NCBI GenBank assembly: GCA_904420225.1
Contig: CAJFUP010000010.1
Coordinates: 1 to 34,930, forward strand
DNA from: an uncultured Lachnospiraceae bacterium
Lineage (GTDB): Bacteria; Bacillota; Clostridia; Lachnospirales; Lachnospiraceae
Length of the DNA stretch: 34,930 bases
Reading direction: 5' to 3'
Shown: piece after piece, positions 1 to 9,486 of the stretch
Layout of the letters: each line of letters starts with the position of its first letter
How positions within the stretch are numbered: position 1 is the stretch's first letter
Made by a program: the position numbers and the translations under genes
Notes under the pieces: generated by a model
The model's database searches: none
Told to the model about the DNA's origin: nothing
Seen by the model: the letters and a program-made list of their open reading frames with translations, nothing else

Positions 1-1
1 C

Positions 2-1984
2 GTTGAGAATTTGTCGGTAAATGCAATCCGCGTATTGGCCGCGGATGCTGTGCAGAAGGCCAAGTCGGGACATCCGGGTCTTCCCCTGGGCTGCGCGGCA
101 GTGGCATATGAGTTGTGGGGAAAACATATGAATCACAATCCGAAAAATCCCCAGTGGAAAAACAGAGATCGTTTTATCCTGTCTGGCGGTCACGGTTCCA
201 CGCTGCTGTATTCCCTGCTTCATTTGTTTGGATACGGAGATCTTTCTGTGGAGGATCTGAAGCAGTTTCGCCAATTTGGTTCTCTGACTCCAGGTCATCC
301 GGAATACGGCCATACGGTGGGAGTGGAAGCCACCACAGGCCCTCTGGGAGCCGGTATGGGAATGGCAGTTGGCATGGCCATGGCAGAAGCCCATTTGGCA
401 GCTGTATTTAACAAAGAAGGTTTTCCGGTGGTGGATCACTACACATATGTTTTGGGCGGCGACGGCTGCATGATGGAAGGGATCTCTTCAGAGGCATTTT
501 CCCTGGCCGGTACTCTGGGACTGTCCAAACTGATTGTGCTGTATGATTCCAATCGAATTTCCATCGAGGGCTCCACAGATATCGCATTCACAGAGAATGT
601 ACAAATGCGCATGGAAGCCTTTGGCTTCCAGACCATTACAGTGGAAGATGGAAACAATCTGGAAGAAATCGGCGCAGCCATAGAGGCAGCCAAGGCAGAT
701 ACCACCAGACCCTCTTTTATCACTGTCAAGACACAGATCGGGTATGGCTGTCCCTCTAAGCAGGGAAAGGCCAGCGCCCATGGAGAACCTCTGGGCGAGG
801 AAAATGTGGCAGCCATGAAAGAATTTTTGGGCTGGCCTTCTCAGGAGCCATTCTATGTACCCCAGGAGGTATATGATCATTACAGAGAGCTGGCCAATGA
901 GCGCGCCAAGGCAGAAGAGGAATGGAATGCGCTGTTTGCCGATTACTGCGAAAAATATCCGGATATGAAAGCCCTCTGGGATCAGTATTACGATGACAAT
1001 GTGAAGGAAAAACTGGATGCCAGCGAGGATTTCTGGGCATATGAAGACAAAGCGGATGCCACGAGAAATCTGTCCGGAAAGATGATCAACCGCTTGAAAG
1101 ATCTGATGCCCAACCTGGTGGGCGGCGCCGCCGATTTGGCTCCCTCCACCAAGACGCATATGAATGGCGAGCTGGATTTTGCAAAGGGACAGTATGAGGG
1201 TAGGAATCTGCACTTTGGCGTCAGAGAGCTGGCCATGACCGCCATCGGAAATGGACTCATGCTCCACGGTGGGCTGAGAGCTTTTGTATCCACATTTTTC
1301 GTGTTCAGCGATTACACCAAACCCATGGCTCGTCTGTCGGCGCTGATGGGAGTACCGTTGACTTTTGTCTTCACCCATGACAGCATCGGTGTGGGCGAGG
1401 ACGGCCCCACTCATGAGCCCATCGAGCAGCTGGCCATGTTCCGGGCCATGCCCAACTTCCATATGTTCCGTCCCGCAGATGCCACCGAAACGGCGGCAGC
1501 ATGGTACAGCGCCGTAACATCAGAAAAGACGCCTACGGCTCTGGCGCTGACCAGACAGAATCTGCCCCAGTTGGAGGGATCTTCCAAAGACGCGCTAAAG
1601 GGTGGCTATATTTTACAGGATTCGGACAAGGAAACACCGGATGCCATCATCATGGCCAGCGGTTCCGAGGTTTCCCTGGCAGTGGAGGCCAAAAAACTTT
1701 TGGCGGCGGACGGCATCGATGTACGTGTGGTCAGCATGCCGTGTATGGACCTGTTTGAGGAGCAGAGCGCGGAATATAAGGAGCATGTACTTCCCAAGTC
1801 AGTGAGAAAGAGAGTGGCAGCAGAAGCACTCATTGGATTCGGATGGGACAAATATGTGGGGCTGGACGGAGATATTCTCTGCATGAACAGTTTCGGCGCA
1901 TCGGCGCCTTACAGTAAGCTGTTCCCTGCTTTTGGTTTTACAGCAGAAAATCTGGCAGCCAAGGTGAAGGCATTGTTTGCATAA
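2..1984 (+). CDS. tkt: transketolase, 5' truncated by window edge
   Basis: Translation has transketolase motifs (AADAVQKAKSGHPGLPLG, GDGCMMEGISSEA, HDSIGVGEDGPTHEPIEQLA). The frame stays open upstream of the ORF-track start at 11, back to base 2 (VEN-LSVNAIRV), so the N-terminus lies outside the window. Confidence 0.96.
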   Translation, partial: VENLSVNAIRVLAADAVQKAKSGHPGLPLGCAAVAYELWGKHMNHNPKNPQWKNRDRFILSGGHGSTLLYSLLHLFGYGDLSVEDLKQFRQFGSLTPGHPEYGHTVGVEATTGPLGAGMGMAVGMAMAEAHLAAVFNKEGFPVVDHYTYVLGGDGCMMEGISSEAFSLAGTLGLSKLIVLYDSNRISIEGSTDIAFTENVQMRMEAFGFQTITVEDGNNLEEIGAAIEAAKADTTRPSFITVKTQIGYGCPSKQGKASAHGEPLGEENVAAMKEFLGWPSQEPFYVPQEVYDHYRELANERAKAEEEWNALFADYCEKYPDMKALWDQYYDDNVKEKLDASEDFWAYEDKADATRNLSGKMINRLKDLMPNLVGGAADLAPSTKTHMNGELDFAKGQYEGRNLHFGVRELAMTAIGNGLMLHGGLRAFVSTFFVFSDYTKPMARLSALMGVPLTFVFTHDSIGVGEDGPTHEPIEQLAMFRAMPNFHMFRPADATETAAAWYSAVTSEKTPTALALTRQNLPQLEGSSKDALKGGYILQDSDKETPDAIIMASGSEVSLAVEAKKLLAADGIDVRVVSMPCMDLFEEQSAEYKEHVLPKSVRKRVAAEALIGFGWDKYVGLDGDILCMNSFGASAPYSKLFPAFGFTAENLAAKVKALFA

Positions 1985-2147
1985 AGCAGAAAAAGGCTTG
2001 TGGAGCCAAATGGTTCCATAAGGATTGATAAGAAAAGCCGTCTTGTGGGCTTTCCGGCAAAAAGCCGGGAGAGTTCATGAGGCGGCTTTCAGAGTTTCGC
2101 AAACACCTAAGAGTCTGTGCATAGGAAAGGAGATTACAGGGGAACGT

Positions 2148-2777
2148 ATGGACCGGAGAAGCTATTGTATACAGGAAGTGGCGGGAAAAGAAGAGTTTTT
2201 ATAGGGGTTGGATGCTTGGCCCAAGGCCGAGATTGGCTGTTATCCGTGGGGAGGCGCGTATCGGCCCGAGGCATATGGCATTTGCTGTGCCGGTCCCGAG
2301 GCTCTCTACGTCTTTCTGGCAGCTCGGGAAGAGCAGCTGCGCTGCCAGGTCAAGGAAGCCAATGGGCCGGTATGCACCGATTCCTGTCTGGAGTTTTTTT
2401 ATCAGCCTGGGGATACGGGATACTTTAATTTCGAGTGGAACCCTCTGGGAGTGCTGCATCTGGGATTTGGAAAAGGACGGAACGGAAGGGTGCATCCTAT
2501 TTTGGAAGACGGAGAAACGTTTTTGCTGAAATTGGGCCAGTGGGAAGAATGGAGGCGAACCGGGTGGTGGTATGTGGCGTTTCAGGTTCCGTTCTCGTTT
2601 ATTCGCCGGTATGTACCCACATTCACAGGTGAAGGAGCGGATATGGGCCGCGGAAATTTTTATAAGTGCGGGGATAAGACGGAGCAGCCGCACTGGGGAT
2701 GTTATGCGCCGGTAAAGACGGAACAGCCGGATTATCATCGGCCGGAATTTTTTGCATCATTCAATAAAATTCAATAA
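2148..2777 (+). pseudogene. CBM9-like carbohydrate-binding family protein interrupted by an in-frame TAG at 2202-2204
   Basis: ATG at 2148 follows an SD-like AGGGGAAC and reads MDRRSYCIQEVAGKEEFL*GLDAWPKAEIGCYPWGGAYRPEAYGI... The ORF-track frame (2208-2777) is the same frame after the stop. The YPWGG.YRP.AY and DSCLEFF motifs fit the CBM9-like family as I know it. Confidence 0.6.
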
Positions 2778-2856
2778 AATGATGCATATACAGGTGGATT
2801 ACACAAATTTCTAGACAGACAGGTATGAAAATAGCTTAAATCTATTGATTTTGGTA

Positions 2857-2886
2857 TTGCCTTAACCTCCCCAATGTTACTATAAA
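2857..2886 (+). promoter_or_regulatory. putative sigma-A promoter (TTGCCT - 18 nt - TATAAA)
   Basis: -35-like TTGCCT at 2857-2862, -10-like TATAAA at 2881-2886, spacer 18 nt, in an intergenic region upstream of a terminator-like hairpin. Confidence 0.4.
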
Positions 2887-2892
2887 TTCTAC

Positions 2893-3137
2893 AGACTGTG
2901 AAAAACAATTGCGGGAAAGCTTTGGGCAAAATCTAAAGATGTTGGGAACCATTCAAACCACAAAAACCAGGGGCTTATCTTTTGAGGGCAATATGCGACT
3001 TTCATATAGGCGATGGGGAAGACGCAGTTAATCATCGATTTGACCCTGGACTGGTGGAGCTTACCGTTATAGAATAAGGAGTTAAGCATAGGAGGATTCT
3101 GAGAAGATAAGCCCTTTATTTTCTCAGAGTCCTTTTT
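2893..3137 (+). ncRNA. candidate non-coding RNA or leader transcript of unknown class
   Basis: No convincing + strand ORF; bounded by the putative promoter 2857-2886 and the terminator-like hairpin 3094-3137. Contains an 11-bp perfect inverted repeat GGGCTTATCTT (2971-2981) / AAGATAAGCCC (3104-3114). Confidence 0.3.
3094..3137 (+). terminator. putative Rho-independent terminator
   Basis: GGATTCTGAGAA (3094-3105) pairs with TTCTCAGAGTCC (3121-3132): 12 bp including one G-U wobble, followed by TTTTT (3133-3137). Confidence 0.6.
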
Positions 3138-3251
3138 GAGATATACGAAAATTTTCGGCAGCAGGAATATCCCGTAGGGGTATTGAACAGAACATATGAA
3201 AATAAAGTATCTGCGGATATTGAAATTCTGTCTTTTTGTTTTGAAAATCCA

Positions 3252-3279
3252 TTGACAAAATTTGCGTAATAGATATAAT
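3252..3279 (+). promoter_or_regulatory. near-consensus sigma-A promoter for the XRE-cupin regulator / pot operon
   Basis: TTGACA (3252-3257), 16-nt spacer, TATAAT (3274-3279). Confidence 0.8.
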
Positions 3280-3290
3280 GGGTCTTGTTG

Positions 3291-3316
3291 TTTAGAATTA
3301 CTAAACTCTGAGTTTA
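3291..3316 (+). promoter_or_regulatory. overlapping palindromes just downstream of the promoter, candidate operator
   Basis: TTTAG-AATTA-CTAAA (3291-3305) and TAAACTC-T-GAGTTTA (3302-3316), both perfect, between the -10 element and the regulator start codon. Confidence 0.4.
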
Positions 3317-3354
3317 ATGATACAATGCCTGGAAAAAGGAGTGGACAAAAGAAT

Positions 3355-3888
3355 ATGGAAATCGGACAGAAGATTAAGCGTCTTCGGGTATTGAAGGGAC
3401 TGACGCAGGAGGAACTGGCCGACCGGGCGGAGCTGTCCAAAGGCTTTATCTCTCAGGTGGAACGGGATCTCACATCCCCGTCCATTGCCACTTTGGTGGA
3501 TATCCTCCAGTGTCTGGGAACCACCATCAGTGAGTTTTTCAATGATAACTTGGAAGAACAGATCGTTTTCGGAAAGGAAGATTTTTTTCAGAAGGTGGAT
3601 GCCGCCCAGGGGAGTACGGTGGAGTGGATCGTCCCCAATGCCCAGAAAAACAGGATGGAACCCATATTGCTGAAACTGGAACCGGGCGGCGGCGTTCAAG
3701 AGGAGGATCCCCATGAAGGGGAAGAATTCGGCTATGTTCTGTCTGGCAGCGTTCTGGTGACGCTGGGGGATGAGACGTACCGAGTAAAAAAAGGAGAGGC
3801 TTTTTATTTTTCAGCCAGCAGGAGACATGGTCTGTCTTCCAAGACGGGAGCAGTGGTCCTCTGGGTCAGCGCTCCGCCCAGTTTCTGA
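3355..3888 (+). CDS. XRE-family transcriptional regulator with C-terminal cupin domain (PuuR-like)
   Basis: N-terminal HTH (IGQKIKRLRVLKGLTQEELADRAELSKGFISQVERDLTSPSIATL) plus C-terminal cupin (EEFGYVLSGSVLVTLGDETYRVKKGEAFYF); adjacent to potABCD. ATG at 3355 preferred over the ORF-track start 3262. Confidence 0.9.
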   Translation: MEIGQKIKRLRVLKGLTQEELADRAELSKGFISQVERDLTSPSIATLVDILQCLGTTISEFFNDNLEEQIVFGKEDFFQKVDAAQGSTVEWIVPNAQKNRMEPILLKLEPGGGVQEEDPHEGEEFGYVLSGSVLVTLGDETYRVKKGEAFYFSASRRHGLSSKTGAVVLWVSAPPSF

Positions 3889-3942
3889 CGGAGCGGACGG
3901 CAGGAAAAATGGAAAAAACAGAGGAAAGAAGAGGAGTACGGC

Positions 3943-5019
3943 ATGATGAAGCAGCCATTGATCAATCTTGTGGACATTTCCAAGCAGTATGACGGAACCA
4001 CGGTTCTGGATCAGCTGAATCTGGAGATTTTTGAGAATCAGTTTGTCACTCTGCTGGGGCCCAGCGGGTGCGGAAAAACCACCACTCTGCGGATTATCGG
4101 GGGGTTTGAGACCCCGGATGCGGGACGGGTGATTTTTGACGGAAAGGATATCACACAGGTGCCGCCCCATAAGAGGGCGCTGAATACGGTATTTCAGAAA
4201 TATGCCCTGTTTACTCATATGAATATCGGTGAAAATATTGCTTTTGGCTTGAAAATAAAGGGAAAAAGCAAGTCTTATATTCAGGACAAGATCAAATACG
4301 CTCTAAAGCTGGTGAATTTGGAGGGATTTGAAAAGCGCATGCCGGATTCACTGAGCGGCGGTCAGCAGCAGAGAATCGCCATTGCCAGAGCCATTGTCAA
4401 TGAACCCAAGGTACTGCTTTTGGACGAACCCCTGGGCGCGCTGGATCTGAAGCTGCGTCAGGACATGCAGTACGAGCTGATTCGCCTGAAAAATGAGCTG
4501 GGTATCACATTCATTTATGTGACCCACGACCAGGAAGAGGCGCTGACCATGTCAGATAACATTGTGGTTATGAATCAGGGATATATCCAGCAGATGGGAA
4601 CACCGGAGAAGATATACAATGAGCCAGAAAACGCCTTTGTGGCAGACTTCATCGGCGAGAGCAACATCATAGGCGGCACCATGATACGGGATCGGCTGGT
4701 GGAGATCCTGGGGGCCCGCTTTGCCTGCGTGGATGAGGGATTCGGCACCGACTGCCCGGTGGATGTGGTAATCCGCCCGGAGGATGTGGATCTTTTGAAG
4801 CCAGGGGAAGGGACGCTGGAGGGCGTGGTGTCTCATTTGATTTTCAAAGGCGTCCACTATGAGATGGAGGTCATGGCGGGAGGGTTCGAATGGCTGGTTC
4901 ACAGCACGGACATGTTTCCTGTGGGGACCCAAGTCAGCATCCATGTGGATCCCTTTGACATTCAGATCATGCACAAGCCCGAATCAGAGGATGAGGAGGC
5001 AGTGGGAGTCAATGAATAA
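3943..5019 (+). CDS. potA: spermidine/putrescine ABC transporter ATP-binding protein
   Basis: Walker [10 protein letters not shown], signature [14 protein letters not shown], Walker [13 protein letters not shown]-terminal TOBE-like region; operon context. Confidence 0.93.
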   Translation: MMKQPLINLVDISKQYDGTTVLDQLNLEIFENQFVTLLGPSGCGKTTTLRIIGGFETPDAGRVIFDGKDITQVPPHKRALNTVFQKYALFTHMNIGENIAFGLKIKGKSKSYIQDKIKYALKLVNLEGFEKRMPDSLSGGQQQRIAIARAIVNEPKVLLLDEPLGALDLKLRQDMQYELIRLKNELGITFIYVTHDQEEALTMSDNIVVMNQGYIQQMGTPEKIYNEPENAFVADFIGESNIIGGTMIRDRLVEILGARFACVDEGFGTDCPVDVVIRPEDVDLLKPGEGTLEGVVSHLIFKGVHYEMEVMAGGFEWLVHSTDMFPVGTQVSIHVDPFDIQIMHKPESEDEEAVGVNE

Positions 5020-5827
5020 AAAGAAATTGCTGGCAGGTCCATACCTGCTTTGGATGGTGGCGTTTACAGTCATTCCGCTGATTATGATCGCCGTATATGG
5101 ATTTACAGATAGAACGGGGGCCTTCACCTGGGAAAATGTGACGGCCATGATTCGGCCGGAACATATGAAAGCCTTGTGGCTGTCTTTGAAGCTGGCGTTT
5201 CTCTGCACAGCAGTCTGTCTGTTTCTGGCCTATCCCTTGGCCTTGATTCTGAAAGCCAAGGGAGTGAAGAAGGGCAGCTTTGTAGTGATGGTGTTTATTC
5301 TTCCCATGTGGATGAACTTTCTGCTGCGCACGTATGCCTGGCTGAATCTGCTGGATGATGGAGGGATTCTCTGCACCCTGCTGGAAAAACTGGGGCTGGC
5401 CCGGTTTAGCATCATCGGCACAAACACCGCCATTGTGCTGGGAATGGTATATAATTTTCTGCCATTCATGGTGCTGCCTTTGTACAATGTCATCAGCAAG
5501 ATTGATGAAAATGTGATCAATGCTGCCCGGGATCTGGGGGCCAACGGGTTTCAGGTATTTCGGCGGATTATTTTGCCGCTGAGCTTTCCGGGGATCGTCA
5601 GCGGCATCACCATGGTTTTTGTGCCGTCCATGACCACCTTCGCCATTTCCGATCTGCTGGGAGCCAGAAAAATCATGCTCATTGGAAACATTATTGAGCA
5701 GGAATTTTCCACGGCTGCCAACTGGAATCTGGGATCAGGGCTGTCCTTGGTACTGATGGTTTTCATCCTCATCAGTATGGCGGCGCTGAGTCATTACGAT
5801 AAAAATGGGGAGGGGACATCGTTCTAA
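5012..5827 (+). CDS. potB: spermidine/putrescine ABC transporter permease
   Basis: [31 protein letters not shown]; permease EAA-like motif ([25 protein letters not shown]). ATG 5012 overlaps the end of potA and follows GAGGAGG; ORF track begins earlier in the same frame. Confidence 0.92.
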   Translation: MNKKKLLAGPYLLWMVAFTVIPLIMIAVYGFTDRTGAFTWENVTAMIRPEHMKALWLSLKLAFLCTAVCLFLAYPLALILKAKGVKKGSFVVMVFILPMWMNFLLRTYAWLNLLDDGGILCTLLEKLGLARFSIIGTNTAIVLGMVYNFLPFMVLPLYNVISKIDENVINAARDLGANGFQVFRRIILPLSFPGIVSGITMVFVPSMTTFAISDLLGARKIMLIGNIIEQEFSTAANWNLGSGLSLVLMVFILISMAALSHYDKNGEGTSF

Positions 5828-6624
5828 TGAGAGTAAAAAAATTTTTCTCACAAATCTATATGGCGCTGATTTTTATTTTTATGTATGCTCCCATAGTGAC
5901 GCTGATGGTACTGTCTTTCAATGAAAACAAAGGGCGAAGGTGGAGCGGTTTTTCTCTGAAGTGGTACGGGGAGTTGTTTCAGAGCGATATGATTTTGTCA
6001 GCGCTGGGAAACACTCTGCTCATCGCTTTCATCTCCGCCACAGCGGCCACTGTGTTGGGCGTCCTGGCATGTGTGGGGATTAATTCGCTCAAGGGAAAAG
6101 CCAGAAATGCCTACTTGGCTCTTAACAACATTCCCATGCTTAATTCTGAGTTGGTGACAGGACTGGCCATGATGCTGGCATTTATCGCTTTTGGGATCAG
6201 CTTTGGATATGCGACCATAATTGTGGCTCACATCACTTTCTGTGTTCCCTATGTGGTGCTCAGCGTCATGCCAAAACTGCGTCAGACAGATAAAAGCGTT
6301 TATGAAGCGGCCGTGGATTTGGGAGCAAAACCCGTGTACGCTTTTTTTAAAGTGGTTCTGCCGGAATTGATGCCGGGAATTGTGTCCGGGTATCTTTTAG
6401 CTTTTACCATGTCCCTGGACGATTTCATCATTACGCATTTTACCAAAGGCGCTGGCATCAATACCCTGTCCACGCTCATTTACAGTGAGGTTCGAAAAGG
6501 GATTAAACCGTCCATGAATGCATTGTCCACCATTCTATTTGTATCGGTGCTGATCCTGCTCTGTGCGGGAACGTACGGACCAGGGCGTAAGAAGAAAACA
6601 GAAAAGAGGGAAAAGGTAAAATGA
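5827..6624 (+). CDS. potC: spermidine/putrescine ABC transporter permease
   Basis: EAAVDLGAKPVYAFFKVVLPELMPGI motif; TAATG stop/start overlap with potB. Confidence 0.92.
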   Translation: MRVKKFFSQIYMALIFIFMYAPIVTLMVLSFNENKGRRWSGFSLKWYGELFQSDMILSALGNTLLIAFISATAATVLGVLACVGINSLKGKARNAYLALNNIPMLNSELVTGLAMMLAFIAFGISFGYATIIVAHITFCVPYVVLSVMPKLRQTDKSVYEAAVDLGAKPVYAFFKVVLPELMPGIVSGYLLAFTMSLDDFIITHFTKGAGINTLSTLIYSEVRKGIKPSMNALSTILFVSVLILLCAGTYGPGRKKKTEKREKVK

Positions 6625-7730
6625 GGAAACATGCAGAGCGCAAGGGTTTGCGCCAAAAGCACCAGGGACGCCGGGTGCAGGCTGCCGCGGCATTGGGGGT
6701 GCTCATGGCCTCTGTGCTGGCAGGATGCGGTTTGGGGGAAGGAGATATGGCGGCGCGTTATCCCAACGGGGAAGTGAAGGTGTACAATTGGGGGGAGTAC
6801 ATCGATGAGGAGCTAATCGAACAGTTCCAGGAAGAGTACGGAATCCGGGTAATCTATGACACATTCACCACCAATGAAGAAATGTTTCCCAAGCTGCAGG
6901 CAGAGCCGGGTATGTACGATGTGGTCTGTCCGTCGGATTATATGATTGAGAAAATGATCCAGTACGATATGGTGCAGCCTTTGGATAAGGATAAGCTGCC
7001 TCATTATGATAATATGGGAACAGCCTATTTGGAAAAAATGGAGGAATTTGATCCGGGAAATCAGTACGCGCTTCCGTATACCTGGGGGACCGTGGGTATT
7101 CTTTATAATACATCCATGGTGCAGGAGCCTGTGGACAGCTGGGATATTCTCTGGGATGAGACATACGAGAATGAAATCATCATGCAGGATTCCGTGCGGG
7201 ACGCGTTTATGGTGGCCTTAAAGAGGCTGGGATATTCGTGCAATACCACCGATGAAGGCCAGCTGGAAGAGGCCATGGTGACGCTTCGGGATCAGAAGCG
7301 CCTGGTAAAGGCCTATGCCATCGATGAGGTGCGGGACAAGATGATCGATGAGGCCGCCGCCCTGGGGGTTATTTATTCAGGGGAGTATCTGTACTGCAAA
7401 GAAGAAAATCCCCAGTTGGCCTATGCGGTACCCCAGGAGGGATCCAACATCTGGTTTGACGGCTGGGTGATCACCAGCGGCGCTCAGAATGTGGAGAATG
7501 CCCATAAATGGCTGGATTTTCTCTGCACAGCAGAAGCGGCGTATAAAAATTTTGAATATATCACGTATGCTACGCCCAACACGGCGGCTCAGGAGATGAT
7601 TGCGGCTGAATATCTGGAGGATCCCGGCGTCTTCGCCGATGAGGAAACCATTGGACGCTGTGAGGTATACCGCTATCTGGGCGACGAAATGGATAACATA
7701 TACTACGAATTTTGGAAAAAGGTGAAATAG
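6621..7730 (+). CDS. potD: spermidine/putrescine ABC transporter substrate-binding lipoprotein
   Basis: Lipobox VLAGC; VKVYNWGEYIDEELIEQFQEEYGI motif; ATGA overlap with potC. Confidence 0.93.
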   Translation: MRKHAERKGLRQKHQGRRVQAAAALGVLMASVLAGCGLGEGDMAARYPNGEVKVYNWGEYIDEELIEQFQEEYGIRVIYDTFTTNEEMFPKLQAEPGMYDVVCPSDYMIEKMIQYDMVQPLDKDKLPHYDNMGTAYLEKMEEFDPGNQYALPYTWGTVGILYNTSMVQEPVDSWDILWDETYENEIIMQDSVRDAFMVALKRLGYSCNTTDEGQLEEAMVTLRDQKRLVKAYAIDEVRDKMIDEAAALGVIYSGEYLYCKEENPQLAYAVPQEGSNIWFDGWVITSGAQNVENAHKWLDFLCTAEAAYKNFEYITYATPNTAAQEMIAAEYLEDPGVFADEETIGRCEVYRYLGDEMDNIYYEFWKKVK

Positions 7731-7779
7731 GGCGGTCGGAATTAGTCCGGGAAACCGTCGGGGAAGGAGGGAAAACCGC

Positions 7780-8529
7780 ATGAAGAATATCAAGTTTACA
7801 TTGGAGTACGAGGGAACCCGCTATGACGGCTGGCAGAGGCAGGGCAATACCGGCAATACCATTCAGGGGAAGCTGGAGGCAGTGCTTTCGCGCATGGTGG
7901 GGAAGCCGGTGGAGGTTCATGGTTCCGGCAGAACCGATGCGGGTGTCCATGCCCTGGGGCAGGTGGCCAACGCCAAGCTGGAGACAGATATGACGGCAGA
8001 AGAAGTGATGGAGTATCTCAATGAATATCTGCCCAGAGATATGGCGGTGACAGAGGCGCTGGAAGTGTCCATGCGGTTCCACAGCCGCCTCTTGGCGGTT
8101 TCCAAAATCTATCAGTACCGGATCCGGACAGAGAAGAGACGGGAAGTATTTTCCAGGAATTTTGTCTGGCATTTGGGAAAAAATCTGGATACAGCAGCTA
8201 TGGAGCGGGCGGCGTCCTATTTGGTGGGAACCCATGATTTTCTCCCTTTTTCCAGCGCCAAAAAAGGAAAGAAATCCACAGTGCGCACAGTGTATGCCAT
8301 TGGGATTCAGGATATGGGAGAAGAAGTCATCCTGACATACACGGGAGAGGGATTTTTGTATCATATGGTTCGAATTTTGACGGGAACCCTGGTGGAGGTG
8401 GGGCTGGGACAGCGCCCTCCGGAGGATATGTGCCGCATTTTAACCTCTGGTGATCGGAGGGAAGCGGGAATGATGGCGCCTCCCCAGGGGCTGACGCTGG
8501 CGCGGGTAGAGTATGCAGACGAAAAATAA
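7780..8529 (+). CDS. truA: tRNA pseudouridine(38-40) synthase TruA
   Basis: FTLEYEGTRYDGWQRQ..., GSGRTDAGVHALGQVA catalytic motif. Confidence 0.96.
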   Translation: MKNIKFTLEYEGTRYDGWQRQGNTGNTIQGKLEAVLSRMVGKPVEVHGSGRTDAGVHALGQVANAKLETDMTAEEVMEYLNEYLPRDMAVTEALEVSMRFHSRLLAVSKIYQYRIRTEKRREVFSRNFVWHLGKNLDTAAMERAASYLVGTHDFLPFSSAKKGKKSTVRTVYAIGIQDMGEEVILTYTGEGFLYHMVRILTGTLVEVGLGQRPPEDMCRILTSGDRREAGMMAPPQGLTLARVEYADEK

Positions 8530-8618
8530 AATACGCTCTAGCCAGGGGCAGTCTCCTTTGGTACAATAGAACTATGAAATGATACGTATCCTAGGGCCAA
8601 AAGGTGAGGAGGCAAAGC

Positions 8619-8996
8619 ATGGGAAAGAAACGAAAACAGCCTTTGTGGAAAAGCTTCCGGTATGCTTTTGAAGGAATTGGCACCGGAGTTCGGAAAGAAA
8701 GAAATATGAAGATTCATTGTGCTGCGGCGGCATTGGTGGTGCTGGCCGGTCTATGGCTGGGACTGTCGGCTGTGGAGTGGTGTATCTGCTTTGGACTGTT
8801 TGGCCTCATCCTGGCCTTGGAGCTGGTTAATACAGCTGTGGAAGCTGTGGTGGACCTGGTGACGGAGGAAAAAAAGCCGTTGGCCAAGCTGGCCAAAGAC
8901 ACGGCTGCCGGGGCTGTGCTGATTGCCGCCATCATGGCGGCAGCGGCGGGACTGATTATATTTCTGCCAAAGATTGGGGCATGGTTGACGGCATAG
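8619..8996 (+). CDS. dgkA: diacylglycerol kinase / undecaprenol kinase family protein
   Basis: Small membrane protein with ERNMKIH and LALELVNTAVEAVVDLVTEEKKPLAKLAKDTAAGAVL motifs; ATG 8619 after GAGGAGG. Confidence 0.9.
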   Translation: MGKKRKQPLWKSFRYAFEGIGTGVRKERNMKIHCAAAALVVLAGLWLGLSAVEWCICFGLFGLILALELVNTAVEAVVDLVTEEKKPLAKLAKDTAAGAVLIAAIMAAAAGLIIFLPKIGAWLTA

Positions 8997-9077
8997 GGAA
9001 CCAGACAGGGAATCGGCGCCCAGGCGCGGCCGGGGCCGGGCAGATCGCAAAGGGCTGCGCAGAAAAGAGGAGGCATC

Positions 9078-9434
9078 ATGGAAGGATTTGGAGAAAACAT
9101 CAGAAAGATTTTGTTGGCAGGAATCGGCGCCATCGCTGTCACCGGTGAGAAATCCAAAGAAGTATTGGAGGAGCTGGTGAAGAAAGGCGAGCTGACGGTG
9201 GAACAGGGGAAGGCTCTCAATGAAGAACTGAAGCATAATATGAAACAGAAAATGAAGGAAAAAGTCAATGTGTCTGTGAAGGCATCCACGCCGGAGGAAC
9301 TGGATGCCTTGCTGGATCGGATGACGCCGGAGCAGGTGGAACAGCTGAAGAGCCGCATTCAGGCCATGGAACGGAACCGTGAAGATGGAAAAACAGACGG
9401 GGAAAGCAAAGAGGATCCCAAAGAAGAACCGTAA
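9078..9434 (+). CDS. phasin-like coiled-coil protein
   Basis: MEGFGENIRKILLAGIGAIAVTGEKSKEVLEELVKKGELTVEQGKALNEELK..., resembles phasin-family proteins found next to UbiB homologs in Clostridia. Confidence 0.7.
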   Translation: MEGFGENIRKILLAGIGAIAVTGEKSKEVLEELVKKGELTVEQGKALNEELKHNMKQKMKEKVNVSVKASTPEELDALLDRMTPEQVEQLKSRIQAMERNREDGKTDGESKEDPKEEP

Positions 9435-9486
9435 GGTGATCAAGGGGAGACAGTGTTGGCCAAGAAGCCTGTGATCAGGAGAAGGA

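Noticed and set aside
2889-3440. 183-aa reverse-strand ORF covering the RNA-like intergenic region and the start of the XRE gene
   Set aside because: Overlaps the convincing XRE CDS and its promoter, with no recognisable domain. I cannot fully exclude a decayed gene fragment.
8541-8575. Shared GCCAGGG...GGTACAAT-like sequence upstream of dgkA and phoU (16405-16440)
   Set aside because: The common part is mostly a generic extended -10 with loose similarity; too weak to call a regulon motif.
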